Shown in pieces: positions 45,991-57,866 of a stretch of 64,000 bases of DNA; position 1 is the first letter of the stretch, and each line of letters begins with the position of its first letter. The notes under the pieces were generated by a model, which did not search any database, had not been told where the DNA came from, and saw only the letters and a list, made by a program, of their open reading frames with translations. Source of the DNA: Rostrohypoxylon terebratum (taxonomy: Eukaryota > Ascomycota > Sordariomycetes > Xylariales > Hypoxylaceae); assembly GCA_022497145.1 (NCBI GenBank), contig MU385889.1:220560-284559 (forward strand), given 5' to 3'. A program made the translations under genes and the position numbers.

Positions 45991-47938
45991 GATGACTTCG
46001 ATAACTTCTCTTTCTGTCTTCAGGTCTCCGATCCGAAGAATAATGGAAAATGAATTGCAAGAATCAATAGAATCGAATGAAATGAAAAGAGGTTGATGAG
46101 AAGTGAAGAAAAATACAGCGGTCGTTAATTGAAGAATGCACTGCACTACGATCGCCGGTTCTGGCCCAGCCGACTCTCAAATAAGACGAACGAGAAAGGG
46201 AAGGAAAAAGAATGAGAAGAGAAAAAGATGAATTGAATGCCAAGCTTTTCCCCAGCGGTGAAAGGGTCGGGAGATGACTATTTCAATGGATTTGCTTAGG
46301 CTAGGGGTTGATTGTCGACGGTAGGGATAATGGGATAATAGACGAGGGAGCCCAATTCTTTTTTAGTGATTGTGAAGAATGGGTTTGTACGCAGTATGTG
46401 TTTTGGTGGCGGTCCTCACAATCTGCGGCAGACTTGTGACAAAGGTGGTGTTTCAAAGAGGTCTCGAGCGACGGGGGTCGGTTGGCTGGCCGATGTTAGT
46501 TCTTAAGGATTGCTGAGGGTCCGGTCAGGGGATGGGACAGATCGGGGAAGGCAGGAAGGCAAGAGAAGACGCGTGTTACATTGTGGAAGTCGATAAAGCA
46601 CCTGGCAAGCTTCAAAAATTAAACCTTTAATCGTCGTCGGGGTTGTATCGTCCAAGTGCGAATTGATACGTACCTACTTCATACTGTCACTATTAGAGTT
46701 CAAAGTTCTTAAAACAGAACGCCAAGGAGGATCAGATCGTCGTGCCTGCCCGTGCTCAGATCTTGGAGGGTGTTTTTGCCTGGAAATGTTTGGGAAAACA
46801 GCGACTTGCAATCATTGTTAAAGGCATCTCTGGTTCAACCTCCTCCCTACATGCAACTCGCACTTGCCTACAAATAAACGCAATTTTACGGTAACACTTA
46901 CTGGATTGCTAGATTGCTAAATATATTAAGTGTAATGGGAAGTGACAGAGTGGACAACAAGTCGGCTCGCACCATGATTCATGATAACCCCTGACTTAAA
47001 CTGATGGCTCAGCTATATCAAGCTGACCAGGTAAGCAATTCATATCATCACTTCGGACGATTTATCCTGTGTTGGTCAGTGTTGGTCAAGGGTAACGAGT
47101 CCATATTTGCCATTATATTCGATCTTGTCATCAATAATTTATGCCTTATCTTACTGGTGCTACCTCTCTCCATTACTCCAACACAAATGTACTACTATGT
47201 ATATTTAGCAGATAGGATATCACCGCGAAACTTAATGAATGAGATTTACAATATTAATCACCAACCTTGTCCTGCACTCGCCAGTTCTAGTCAAACAATC
47301 GAGCCGCACAAATGGCCTTATTATTCACGCTACTCTGAGTCAAAAGGCAAGTCGAAAGATTCAAACGAATTGTCAACAACTCTCGATGCATGTGTTTAAT
47401 AGGCAAGGGGACAGACTAGTAGGTATGGAATATTAAGGTTACACAAACAAGTGGCAATATTGGGAATATTCAAGCCTAGGAAGGCCCTGGAGGCTAGTCA
47501 CAGAGCGATGTCGTAAACCCGTATGCCATCTGCGTAATGCATGTCGTGTCAATTACAAGATTAAATAACATGACGAACCTTTCCCAAAACTCATGTTAGA
47601 GTCCAACACCAGAAAATTGGCGCGAATGCGTAGGTTCTCATTAGTACTCCGTAGGCTGAGCCAAAATTTCCTTCAATATGCCTAAGGCACATGGCACATG
47701 ACACATTATACATAGTCTTAACCTCGTAGCTCCGTATGACGCTCTTCCGATAGATGTGGAGATCTGCAGTTCTGTGTTCCTGATTAACATTCTTCGTGGT
47801 CCTCCAGTCGGTGATACAAGTCCACCGCTAGTCGTCATGGTCATCCCAATAATTCCGAGACGGCCCAACAATGTAGCTTATTGTAAATGCAACAGCCCAA
47901 GCCCCGTATCGAATGGATCTGAGGCTTCCTCAATGCTG
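45991..47938. other. Gene-free region
   Basis: This region contains the RCR promoter (A/G-rich on the plus strand, about 46080-46240) and the 3' flank of the next gene. A 131-codon plus-strand frame at 47004-47399 has an ATG but no family resemblance or coding bias I trust. Nothing else is supported. Confidence 0.5.
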
Positions 47939-48676
47939 TTAATACGCCGGGTTATCCCCCTCTATTGCCCCTGTCATAGGCTCGGCGTTGTATTCTGCAG
48001 CAATTATTCGTCGTCTCTCCTCGCCAGCTTCAACGATCTTTCGTAATGTGACCATTCGCCTTTCAAATTTGTCCACTATATTGGTGTAGTCTTCGGCCTC
48101 TCCTCTTTCACGATCATGGTGTCCGCTGCCACCGCCACTCGCGATCCCAGAGCCTTGTCTGCTAGCCTCCCCAGACGTCCCGGCCTCCGAACCCAGAGCG
48201 CTGGTTTCTATGCCGTCGATCCGCAGCATCAGACGGTCAGCTCGAGCACTGCTATCCCCGCCTTCGTTCCCATCGTTGCTTCCGTCTGATGAAGGGGGGG
48301 GTATGTGGCTTAGTTGGGTATCCAGCACCGCCCACGACGCTGACAAACTCGACGCCCAAGCAACATTATATCCGCCGTTAGAGTCGGGCGCTAGGTCTAG
48401 TATCATGGCTCTGCGTTGTCGTAAGCTTGGGTCAGAGGAAGATTCGTCGACGCCAGTATCAAGCTCGGCCAATGCTTGAGTTAGGACGTCGGGGTCATCG
48501 TCGCTGAAGACGTAGCGCACATGGGGATGATGGGTGGTACGCGTCGACGTGTTATTTATGAGAGTGAAAATAGGCGCAAACGGAGGCGGATCGATGACAT
48601 GGTCGTGGATGTGGCCGCGGTCGTGGTCATGAGAAGCGTCCGCTATTTGCGGTTGTTCCGGTATAGGCTCCGTCAT
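47939..48676 (-). CDS. Uncharacterised conserved-looking protein
   Basis: Intronless, 245 aa from ATG 48676. I do not recognise a named family. The N-terminus is His/Asp-rich (DHDRGHIHDHV). It is followed by a segment that looks like a conserved core (about 30-125): FAPIFTLINNTST, HPHVRYVFSDDDPDVL, RRAMILDLAPD and AWASSLSASWAVLDTQLSHIPP. Then comes a Gly/Ser/Asp-rich linker and a predicted C-terminal helix with many charges (DKFERRMVTLRKIVEAGEERRRI), a likely coiled coil. No signal peptide or membrane span. The His-rich part has no ordered metal-binding pattern. Coding status rests on length, ATG context and protein-like composition. Confidence 0.72.
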   Translation of the reverse strand: MTEPIPEQPQIADASHDHDRGHIHDHVIDPPPFAPIFTLINNTSTRTTHHPHVRYVFSDDDPDVLTQALAELDTGVDESSSDPSLRQRRAMILDLAPDSNGGYNVAWASSLSASWAVLDTQLSHIPPPSSDGSNDGNEGGDSSARADRLMLRIDGIETSALGSEAGTSGEASRQGSGIASGGGSGHHDRERGEAEDYTNIVDKFERRMVTLRKIVEAGEERRRIIAAEYNAEPMTGAIEGDNPAY

Positions 48677-49475
48677 CTCGAAGATTGGCAGCCGGAAGTC
48701 ATGAGGATGGAGAAATGGTAAAGAAGTTAGGATGGAAATATTGAAAAGGCTGGCGCATCGTAGATCTGGAATTCCATGTGTTGGTAAGTTATTATTGATG
48801 GATAAGAATAAGAAATGGCCCCAAACGGTTTAAATGGTTTGCTCCGGAGTAGGTACCTTTGAGTGATCAATGGGTGCAAGTGTCCAAGTGGTGTCATGCA
48901 AGCTGCAAAGCAGTGACATGGGGAGTTAAGTGGCAGAGTGGTACCTCCCCAGGTACCCACCTAAGAGAAAGCCTAGCTCACCTAACTTTAGGTAGCTGTG
49001 AGTCCAGGGTTGCCGTAGCCTTTGCAGCCCATGCCCTTCTGGAGCTCCTATCTTATCTGTATGTGGGGAAACAGGAAGCTCGGGGTCTTGGCGTTTTTTT
49101 TCGGTAAGAGATGCCACATGCAGGGACAAGCTTCGTCGTGAAGATATGGAGCATTTGATTTGATTTAGAAGCGAGCAGACGAGAGATGCATTAGCAAACT
49201 CCAAACTCAAAGCAAGGCCTAGTAAGTTGGTAGATCAATATTCTATGCTGTTACTCAAGATTAGGTAAGCCTATATTTCAAGAAGTGACGGCAAAGAGAT
49301 CACTTACTTTCACCGATTAAACTATTGTACTTAAGTTAAAGGCTACGGGTATAAGGGTGTAAATAGGGAGGTAAGCATAGAAGAGTCAAAAATCGAATGT
49401 AAAAGTAGACATCCAATGGATGCAAGAAGAATCGTTAAGCTCTAGAACATGCATCAAAGTACTGGGAGCTTGTCG
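48677..49475. other. Intergenic region
   Basis: The region holds the promoter of the 47939 gene and the 3' flank of apc11. A plus-strand frame at 48859-49107 is unsupported. No repeats of note. Confidence 0.5.
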
Positions 49476-49958
49476 TCACTGGTCTTCGACTATTGTGTCT
49501 TGCTGCTCTTCAACGGATTGCCGGGGCACCTCAGCCTCTCCCCATTCAAATTCTACACAAATGGTCAGTAATATTGTCATTCATTCAGGGAATTTCAACA
49601 TACTCTGTCGACACATCGGACATTGCCCTTTGGCGGAGTCCTGCTTTATCCATTCCATGATACAATGCTTCTCACAGCGTCAGCTTATTTGGCTTAAAAT
49701 ATTACGTCAATCAACACTTACCATGTGAAAGTTATGACCACACTTTCCGGATACTAAAATAGAGTCAATTGATCAATATATGAAGATATATGTGGAGAAT
49801 ATAGTAAGTTTCTTACAGAGGCTACAATCATCTCCTGGATATTTGCAAGTCGGACACGTCCCGTCAAAATGGACTTGACAAATTCCGCACACGTCGTCTT
49901 CTGGAAGATCCCATCTCCATGTTGCGACTGCATTCCATTGCTTGATCTTGACCTTCAT
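49476..49958 (-). CDS. apc11: Anaphase-promoting complex subunit Apc11 (RING-H2)
   Basis: Catalytic RING subunit of the APC/C ubiquitin ligase; recruits E2 enzymes for cyclin and securin destruction. The model is complement(49476..49552, 49604..49667, 49722..49753, 49817..49958), 104 aa. The joined protein starts MKVKIKQWNAVATWRWD, the Apc11 hallmark, then VCGICQVHFDGTCPTC and PGDDCSL, then the second half of the RING GKCGHNFHMHCIMEWI and CPMCRQKFEW, ending acidic. All RING Cys/His ligands are present across four exons; the second exon is only 32 nt. Fungal Apc11 is about 85-165 aa, so length is normal. The gene is divergent from the sulfurtransferase gene. Confidence 0.95.
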
Positions 49959-50711
49959 TGTCTGAAAGTATCTTTGCAGAATAATCGGGATTCGAGACCA
50001 AGACTACTAAACCAAGAGAGTGTTTTTCTGACTTATTATCTGCGTGTTGTTGGAGTGTTATTGTTTGGATTTGTAGTGTAATGAACAGTCACATTAATCA
50101 ACCCGAATCGACCCCACTAGATCAAACCATGCCTAAATATATGCAACAAACCACGACACGTGCACACGATATTTGCATTAGCCCGGCACCGCAGCTGCTC
50201 TAGTAAAATGTACCCCACCACTGAAATCTGGTGTATGGTAGGCGCCTTTTTCGGCCAGGTAAAACCTTGCTTATCGGCAACTACCAAGGCTATTGGTAAT
50301 TGGCGATTGAAGAATTTACACTTCACGCCATCGCAAACTCTATCTACAGTTTGTTGCTCACCACCCGTCGATTTGTTTACATGTAAGGCCCTAATGGTCT
50401 CAGGATTGGATGCGACAAAGGAAGTGACGACTACAGATTCCAACAAGAACCCCGCATTTTACAATTTCAAAAGCTACCAGGCAAATTGGGAATTATTCGT
50501 TCATCCGAACATCACTTTGTTTCACTCAACTAGAACTGCTCAACGGCCTTTCCGGACAAGGTGCTGAGTTGGTTTCTCGTTTTCTAGACGGCAACCGAAT
50601 AGAAAACTTGTCTCGAAGTGACACCACACCTTTACGGATATCCACGATCGACATCTCAATAGTTACGTGCACAAACAGCATAAAGGGAGCTCCTCATTGA
50701 GCGGTCCAGCC
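49959..50711. promoter_or_regulatory. Divergent intergenic region apc11 / sulfurtransferase
   Basis: About 750 bp separate outward-facing starts. The frame at 50160-50567 (+) is 135 codons but shows no family resemblance. No trusted promoter element was recognised. Confidence 0.4.
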
Positions 50712-51782
50712 ATGGCTACGCTCGGTATATTCCGCTCCACAAGAGCCTTTCGACCGCAACAAAGTTTCCAGAAGTACCAAATTGGATGCATAGAGTTGCG
50801 ACGAAATCTCTCCTCCTACTTAGTCACACCCAATGAGCTAGCAGAAGCTCTTAAGAAAAGTCCACCATCACCTATCAGTCCCGAACCTCGAGTTATTCCC
50901 CTTTGCGCCGCTTGGTTTTTACCAAATGACGAACGAAAAGGTATTGAAGTCTTTCGAGAGATGCGGATACCAAAGGCTCGCTTCTTTGACCTTGACAAAG
51001 TTATCGACAAACGAAGCCCATATCCTCATATGCTTCCAAGCCCCAAAACATTTGCCGAAGCGATGAGTTCCCTCGGTATCCGGAAGGAAGATACTGTGGT
51101 TGTATATGATTCGAAAGAGCTGGGAATCTTTAGTGCACCAAGAGTGGGCTGGACTCTGAAAGTATTCGGTCACCCTAAGGTACACGTTTTGAATAACTTC
51201 AAGATATGGGTAGATGAAGGACATCCTACAGAATCTGGTGAGCTCTACAATGTAGAGTGCAATCCATACCCAATCCCGCAACCCGACGAAGTTAAGGTCG
51301 CAAGCTTCGAGGAAGTACGAGAGGTTGCCCTAGACTCTAACAAGGAAGGTGCCGAGGGCGTCCAGGTTATTGACGCGAGACCTAATGGTAGGTTCACCGG
51401 CAAGGATCCCGAGCCCAGAGAGGGCCTCTCCTCTGGCCACATGCCAGGCTCCATCAACATCCCTTTCAGTGCCGTTCTCGATCCCAAAACGAAAGCATTC
51501 TTGCCGAAGGAGCAGCTTCAAAAATTATTCAGGGAGAAAGGAGTGGATCCATCAAAACCCATCATTTCAACTTGTGGTACGGGAGTGACAGCAGTTGTCA
51601 TCGATACTGCTCTTGAAGAGGCCGGCTTTGGTACTCCTGAGACCCGCAGAGTTTACGATGGTAGCTGGACGTGAGTTGAGACCTGGTCCCTTTGAGATTT
51701 TCTTACTTTTTGCTAATGAAGGAACAGTGAGTGGGCACAGCGAGTTGATACTTCGGATTCATTAATTCGCAAGGATGAATAG
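50712..51782 (+). CDS. 3-Mercaptopyruvate/thiosulfate sulfurtransferase (rhodanese)
   Basis: Transfers sulfur from 3-mercaptopyruvate or thiosulfate through a cysteine persulfide; the yeast counterpart Tum1 feeds tRNA thiolation. The model is join(50712..51670, 51728..51782), 337 aa. The N-terminus (about 1-40) is Arg/Gln-rich with no acidic residues before residue 28, a probable mitochondrial presequence. Two rhodanese domains follow: an inactive N-terminal one (about 45-185, with AAWFLPNDER and VVVYDSKELGIFSAPRVGWTLKVFG) and the active C-terminal one (about 210-337), with VIDARPNGRF, SGHMPGSINIPF and the catalytic loop CGTGVT (Cys about 288). The single intron falls within SWTEW. ATG 50712 is chosen over the upstream non-ATG extension of the frame. 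Confidence 0.93.
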
Positions 51783-52752
51783 GGGGCGGTGGTGTGAATT
51801 GGAGACAGGATGACGATGAGATACCCTCTTTTTTCAGGACTTCGTTGTGCTTTTGTCGATCTAAATACCTACACCCTTCACGTATACCTCGCTATCGTAC
51901 CTCCGCATCATGCATCTTTTGCATCAAACATCCATGATTCTTACATGGTTTACTCCACTTAGTGTTGGGACAGTCGAATTGGTCCAGGATTATTTTCAGG
52001 TACCAAAATTCTAATTCCTATTGTGTAAATATGACCTAGACCTTTATGGTGCAACCGCGAGGTACTCACGGCTACGGCGACATGGAACTAGGTTACGAAT
52101 TCTGCATTGCCGTATTTTGTTAGAGCATGGTAAATGAGCATTGATATAATATCTATTCTCACGATTGTGGCGCGTATGAGTCGTGACGTGGTAAGTTGCA
52201 GTAAGCAGCAACACTACCTAGGTTAGCTAATCCAAATTTAAATGCCTACCGAACAGTCTGACAGTTATTAGCACCTATCCTCCAGGGCTATATAATGGAA
52301 ATATTTACTAATTGCCTTCTCGATAGCACTTAATAGGGAGGGTCACCCGTATCGTTGATCTATATACCTCAAATTGGAAGAATTGTTGTATGCATGTTTG
52401 AATCAATACCGAAATATCAAGTTATGGTATGATTTGCATGATTCCGAAAGAGAAAAAAGTACATAGATACATGTGATCACTGATTATAGCGGGTCTATGT
52501 ACAGCAGTATAGCTTATCGCGTTATCGGATTTCTGTGGTTAGCGCACAAAGCAATTCGGCTGGGGCTGCTTCCCACAAACTTTGGTGCGAAATCAAAAAT
52601 TATTATTCGGCCCCTCCAAGTCGTGAAAATTCCCAAACTTGTTAGTCAACCTCAATTCCGCAACCACGAAAAGCTCATTTCGGGAGCATCGCATTGCGCA
52701 CTCTACTTTACTAACGACTAAACAGCCAACAACCGAAAAAAATTAATACAAT
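51783..52752. other. Intergenic region, rps2 promoter
   Basis: The first part holds the sulfurtransferase 3' flank. The last few hundred bases are the rps2 promoter and leader. A plus-strand frame at 52473-52721 is unsupported. Confidence 0.5.
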
Positions 52753-53714
52753 ATGGCTGACCGAGGCGGTGCCCGTGGCGGCGGATTTGGTTCTCGAGGT
52801 GACAGAGGCGGCGATCGTGGCCGTGGTCGTGGCAGAGGCCGTGGCCGACGTGGTGGTGCGAAGGACAGTGAGAAGGAATGGATGCCCGTTACCAAGCTCG
52901 GCCGTCTCGTGAAGGCTGGCAAGATCAAGAGCATGGAGGAGATCTACCTACACTCTCTCCCCATCAAGGAGTACCAGATCGTCGATTTCTTCCTTCCCAA
53001 GCTAAAGGATGAGGTCATGAAGGTACGGCATCACCCATTATAATTCAACAATTCGCAAAACTTGCAATTCGAACAAATGCGCAACATCTTTTCTTTTTAG
53101 AGTATGAACCAGGGTGCTAACCAAAATTCCGAATGTAGATCAAGCCTGTCCAGAAGCAGACCCGTGCCGGTCAGCGAACTCGATTCAAGGCCATCGTCAT
53201 CATTGGTGACTCCGAGGGTCACGTCGGTCTTGGTATCAAGACCTCCAAGGAAGTCGCTACTGCTATCCGTGCTGCCATTATCATCGCCAAGCTTAGCGTC
53301 ATTCCCGTCCGACGTGGTTACTGGGGTACCAACCTTGGTCTCCCTCACTCTCTACCCGTCAAGGAGAGCGGAAAGTGCGGTTCCGTCACTGTCCGAGTAA
53401 GTAGAGGATCCAGATATCATATCGCGAAGATAATGAAATACTAATATTTTCTCTAGCTTATCCCTGCTCCCCGTGGTACTCAGATCGTCGCGTCTCCCGC
53501 CGTCAAGCGTCTCCTACAACTTGCCGGTATTGAGGACGCCTACACTTCCTCATCCGGTTCCACCAAGACCCTCGAGAACACCTTGAAGGCTACATTCGCT
53601 GCCATCTCCAACAGCTACGGATTCTTGACACCCAACCTGTGGTCCGAGACGAAACTCATCCGAAGCCCGCTAGAGGAGTACGCGGACACCCTCCGAGAAG
53701 GAAAGAGATACTAA
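52753..53714 (+). CDS. rps2: Small-subunit ribosomal protein uS5 (Rps2)
   Basis: Component of the 40S subunit near the mRNA entry and decoding centre. The model is join(52753..53022, 53139..53396, 53457..53714), 261 aa (yeast 254). The N-terminus is a run of RGG/GRGRG units (about 4-36), a usual arginine-methylation target. The S5 N-terminal domain follows (LGRLVKAGKIKSMEEIY, then KQTRAGQRTRFKAIVIIGD and GHVGLGIKTSKEV), then the S5 C-terminal domain (PRGTQIVASPAVKRLLQLAGIED). Both introns are phase 0; the first has GTGCTAACC as branch site. Codon use is highly biased toward C-ending codons, as in strongly expressed fungal genes. Confidence 0.97.
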
Positions 53715-54377
53715 ATGCGGATTTCTGGGCATTCGGCGTGGGCTTGTTCTTGATTTCTAATTGCATCGGTGCCAGGTAGGCAGGCATCAGACTAGGGCAG
53801 CAAAAATGGCAGCTTCATTCTGACAATGAACAAAACTTTTCACTGAATATGCTGTGCAACTCTCGGCATACCTACTATGATTGACGGTGCTTGGTCCTAT
53901 CAAATACCTTCATGTGAACGATCGACGGAGGTAGACTACATGGATAGGTGCCCTAATCACCCTCAAATGGGGAACTTGCGAAGAACGATTCAAGTATTAT
54001 GGACTATGTATATAAGGAGTCCACGGTAGGTAAACTTTCGAGTTGTCAAGGATGAATGGAGCAGTAGTAACCCACCAACCAACCGCGATACCACTAGCCA
54101 TGTTATCCATGGATGTTGCTATTTCTTCTTGGTGTTGCATCTAAGTGCTCCAATGCTCTTACCACGCTAACATGAAGTAGCAGGAGCAAATATTCATATT
54201 ATAAAATGTTGCCAAAAGCAATACACGCAGTTTTTTAGCCTGTTTCTATACTGTCTTTTCTATAGCCAACGCTCTTTTTTGGTCCTCGTCGCTGAGGCCG
54301 TCCTCATTTTGGAGTTTTTGGACTTGGATTTACCAAATCAGTTGAAACTGGATTCTTTTGGGCCACATTCTATTCCA
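53715..54377. other. Intergenic region
   Basis: The rps2 3' flank and the promoter of the WSC gene. The open frame of the latter extends about 100 bases further upstream but only with a TTG. No element recognised. Confidence 0.5.
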
Positions 54378-57300
54378 ATGATATCCTCACGCTCTCAGTC
54401 CCAAGGCATAGCGAGGTCTTTGCTCGTCGCCGTTGCCTTTGCTTTTGGTATCGGCTTTCTTACTGTCATTTGTTTTCATGCCAACTTCATAACCATAAAA
54501 TACGAGAGACATGACCCCTTTGCCGAGGAATGCCCAATGCACGAAGACTTGCTTGTCCGAGATGCCAGAACACAAGATTTTAAGGGAGGACGTGGCGTTA
54601 GCACGAGGGTTACTGCCGACATGTCCTCCAAGTCATATATGAGGAATGACTTAACCAGTTTGGTGTCTATGACAAACTCATCTCGTATCAGTCTATCCGA
54701 AAGTCCGTCGATTTTGTTGACCGATCAACCGATACTATCCTTTTCCGCGCCACTCGAGACGAATAGGACAAAATCTACATCACTAGTAGAGGGAACAGGA
54801 AGTCTCCGCGCTAGATATGTTTCCCAAATCTCACTGAGTATCGCCCAAACGACCACTTCTACGTCTCTAAATTGGAACCTTGGTGATATCTTGGAATTGG
54901 CTCAAGCTCGAACTTCCTTTGCCAGCAGCAAAGTTGAAGACGATTTATGCAGTACAGCAACTGTTGTTTATGGCACTCTCACTACTATGATCGGCATGTG
55001 TGGCGGTGTGGCTTCATTTGTAGCTGACGATGGGCCTGTGACAGTGACAGAGGCATCCAAAACAACTCTATTCCCATTTCCAGCATCTACTCCGACAGTG
55101 ACGACAACCCCGGATGTGACCCCCTTTACTACAACATCCGCAACCGAGGGTTCGCAGAACAGTGGAAGCGAGACAACAGCTTCCAGGGGTAAGCTTATTC
55201 TTGATCGTATTTCATTATGTATCACGACAAGCTGACTTCTCATCCAGAAGACTGTCCGCCTGTAACCACCGAAACAGAGACCGTGTTCGTGTGAGTTAGT
55301 CCTTGTGGTATTCTGAGACAACCTATTTAATTAACAATTGCGGGCATGTAGAGCGTGCGAAACGTTGACCACGACGGTCGATGCTTCAAAGCCATGTCCA
55401 ATAATTCCGCCTCCTTCGACATGTGAATCTCCCACTTGCCACTGTCCCAATGCCGGGAGTCCGACGACGTCTCCTGGAGCTCAAGGGCCGTGTCCTGGAT
55501 CAGGATATACTTGCCATGACTGCCTTGATGGATGGTTTTGTCCGCCACCACAAACACCTGCGCAATCCGCCCCTTGTGGTTTCGGATGGCCTTGCGGTCA
55601 TTGCGACGGGGGCTGGTTTTGTGTTCCTGAACCAACATCACCACCTAGTTCGGAAGCATGTACAGCCTCCAGTGGACCAAGTACCAGCAGCGCTAGTACG
55701 ACCTCATCGGCAGCTCCACGGTCTACTACCTCTTCTCAACCAAACCCGACGCACCCCACGGGAACAGGTGGGGCCAAGCCGAGTCCTAAGAGCCCTAGAG
55801 CAGCTTCGGGTTGGGGATACTGTGGATGTTGGGCTGACCAGCCTGACAAACCAGCGTTTAGTCTGGGACCTCATACCAACATAGGCCCTCTAACCAATGT
55901 GGCATGCGTTCAACATTGCATGGCCCGAGGGTATCTCATGGCAGGCACGGAGGGTGGTGATAGCTGCTATTGTGGAAATTTCCTTAATGGCACCCAGCAT
56001 TTGGATGACACTGCATGTTCGATCCCATGTGCGGGTGACCCTACAGAAACTTGCGGTGGAAAGCGGGCTCTCACTTGTTACAGTTCCGACAACGAAGCTC
56101 ATGGGTGGGCGAGTGTTGGTCCTCAACCTTTGCCTGCAACTGTTTCGCCTCCCGAGATCATCTCCTTAGATGCTGGTGGTGTGGCTCGCTCTGTGGTCAC
56201 TCTACTAACTGAAATGTTCCCTCCGCCTGGCGCGGACTTGAGCTCTCTAGTAAGCCACTATGGCCACAGAACGAAACAACCTGAGGGCCTATTACCTAGC
56301 GGCCTAGGAGGTCCCGCTCCGGGATCTCAGACGGCCTCACTAAATGGAAGCGGCAATAGTGCTGTACCCGTACAAGGCGGCCCATCGAGTTCAAATTCTA
56401 ATGGGGCCGGAGGAGCAGCGTCATTTTCACAAGGGGGTAACATAACAATATCTCCGAGCGGAAATGCCGACTCGGGTACAAATCCGAGCTCAACTTCAAC
56501 CGGAGGAGCAGGTGCCGGCCAAGTTTCTGGTGCTAATTCAAATACATCACCGAACCAATATAGCTCCAGTTCAGGCCCCGGAGGTGGAATGGGTGGGGCT
56601 ACCCCTGTGACGGCCGGAGGAAATCCTGCTTCGCCGGCTTCTTCCCCCGCCGGTACTAGCGGCGCGAGTGCATCCCCAACTAGCGCAAGTACTAATACCG
56701 GGAAGATACCCCCATGCGATGGTTCGAACCCGGATTGTACTCCAATAGGCGGCGACCAAATGTCAGGTCAGGGCCAAGGCACTGCTGCTCCCAACCCTAC
56801 CGGACATGGTAGCAGAGTGTGCTCAATCGGGTCTAATGATCCGTCGTGTACGGATATAGAAGGCCATGGAGGTTCGCCAACTTCAGCTTCACCTGGTCAA
56901 GGGCAAGGAACAGCAGTGCCCAACGCTAACCCAAATCCATCTACTTGCACATCTGGCTCGAGTGATCCGGCTTGCAGCTCACTGGCGAATGGAAGTACGA
57001 CGGCACCTGGCGTGACCCAGGGAAGTACTTCGCTCAATGGTGGCGCGGCTCCCAATCCTTCAACACCTCCAGCTAGCAATAGCCCAAGCTCATCATCGTC
57101 TAACAACGGAGCTGGTGGACCTACGCCTGGACAAAGTCAATTTACAACATCGAATTCCAACGGCATTTTCTCCATCTGCACCGCGGGATCTACGGACATT
57201 GCCTGTACATCGCCTAACAATGGAGGGGCAGGAGCCGGGTCAGGGCAGAGTCAACCGACAACCCCTGGCCCGAATAATGGATCTCCGAGCACTTCACCGA

Positions 57301-57866
57301 GTAGTAACGGTGGAAATTTTAATCCAAGTGGTACGGGGAGTCAAAGCCTGGCTACCAATAACCCGACAACAATGAATCCATCTGGTAACGGAGGTGGGAC
57401 TGGCTCAGCTGGACAAGGAAATGGAAACGGTACCCCATTGACACCGGACTCCAATCCAACTTCGAGTCCACCGGGATATAGCGGTGCGGGACCTAGTAAC
57501 GGAGGTAACGGGACCGGGAGCCCGTCAACTCCAGGATCAAACCCACCTTCTGATTCTGCCGGAGCAAGTAGCGGAGCAGCTCCCAGTCAGGGATCAAACC
57601 CAACCTCAGCTCCCGGAGCGGCGCCGTATAGCGCTCGGCCTTCTCCCGCAATGACCATATCTGAGTCGATGGTCCCGTGGACAGAGCCCGACGGTAGCAT
57701 TGGACCACCGACTACTATGCTACACCACGGCATGAGCAGCGACGCAAACGTTTTCGGTGTCTCCGAATTTGAATTTGAGTTTGAAGAAGCGCCTACTTCG
57801 ACTTTCAGCACGTCGATGCTCGCAGGTCACCGATGGCAGCTTGTACGTCCGATCGCGGTGTGGTAA
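54378..57866 (+). CDS. Large WSC-domain cell-surface/secreted protein
   Basis: Putative cell-wall or secreted protein. The model is join(54378..55188, 55248..55290, 55352..57866), 1122 aa. A hydrophobic segment at about residues 14-33 (SLLVAVAFAFGIGFLTVICF) is a signal anchor or signal peptide. A Ser/Thr-rich stalk (about 60-280) is suited to O-glycosylation. Two copies of a Cys motif ending GWFCxP lie at about 332-350 and 360-377. A WSC domain follows (about 438-528; GYCGCW, CVQHC, YCGNFLNG, CGG), a putative carbohydrate-binding fold found in wall-stress sensors. After about 530 the chain is Ser/Gly/Asn/Pro/Thr-rich with four spaced CxxGSxDxxC-like units. No second membrane span and no GPI-type hydrophobic C-terminus, so it is not a classical Wsc sensor. 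ATG 54378 is the first in frame. Confidence 0.8.

Noticed and set aside
47004..47399. 131-codon plus-strand ORF with ATG and hydrophobic stretches
   Set aside because: No family resemblance, AT-driven hydrophobicity, no neighbouring promoter logic; not distinguishable from a chance frame.
50160..50567. 135-codon ORF between apc11 and the sulfurtransferase
   Set aside because: Mixed composition, no motif, lies in a divergent promoter region.
56723..56733. GGTTCGAACCC, an exact B-box match on the plus strand
   Set aside because: It lies inside the coding sequence of the WSC protein with no tRNA-like surroundings; coincidence.
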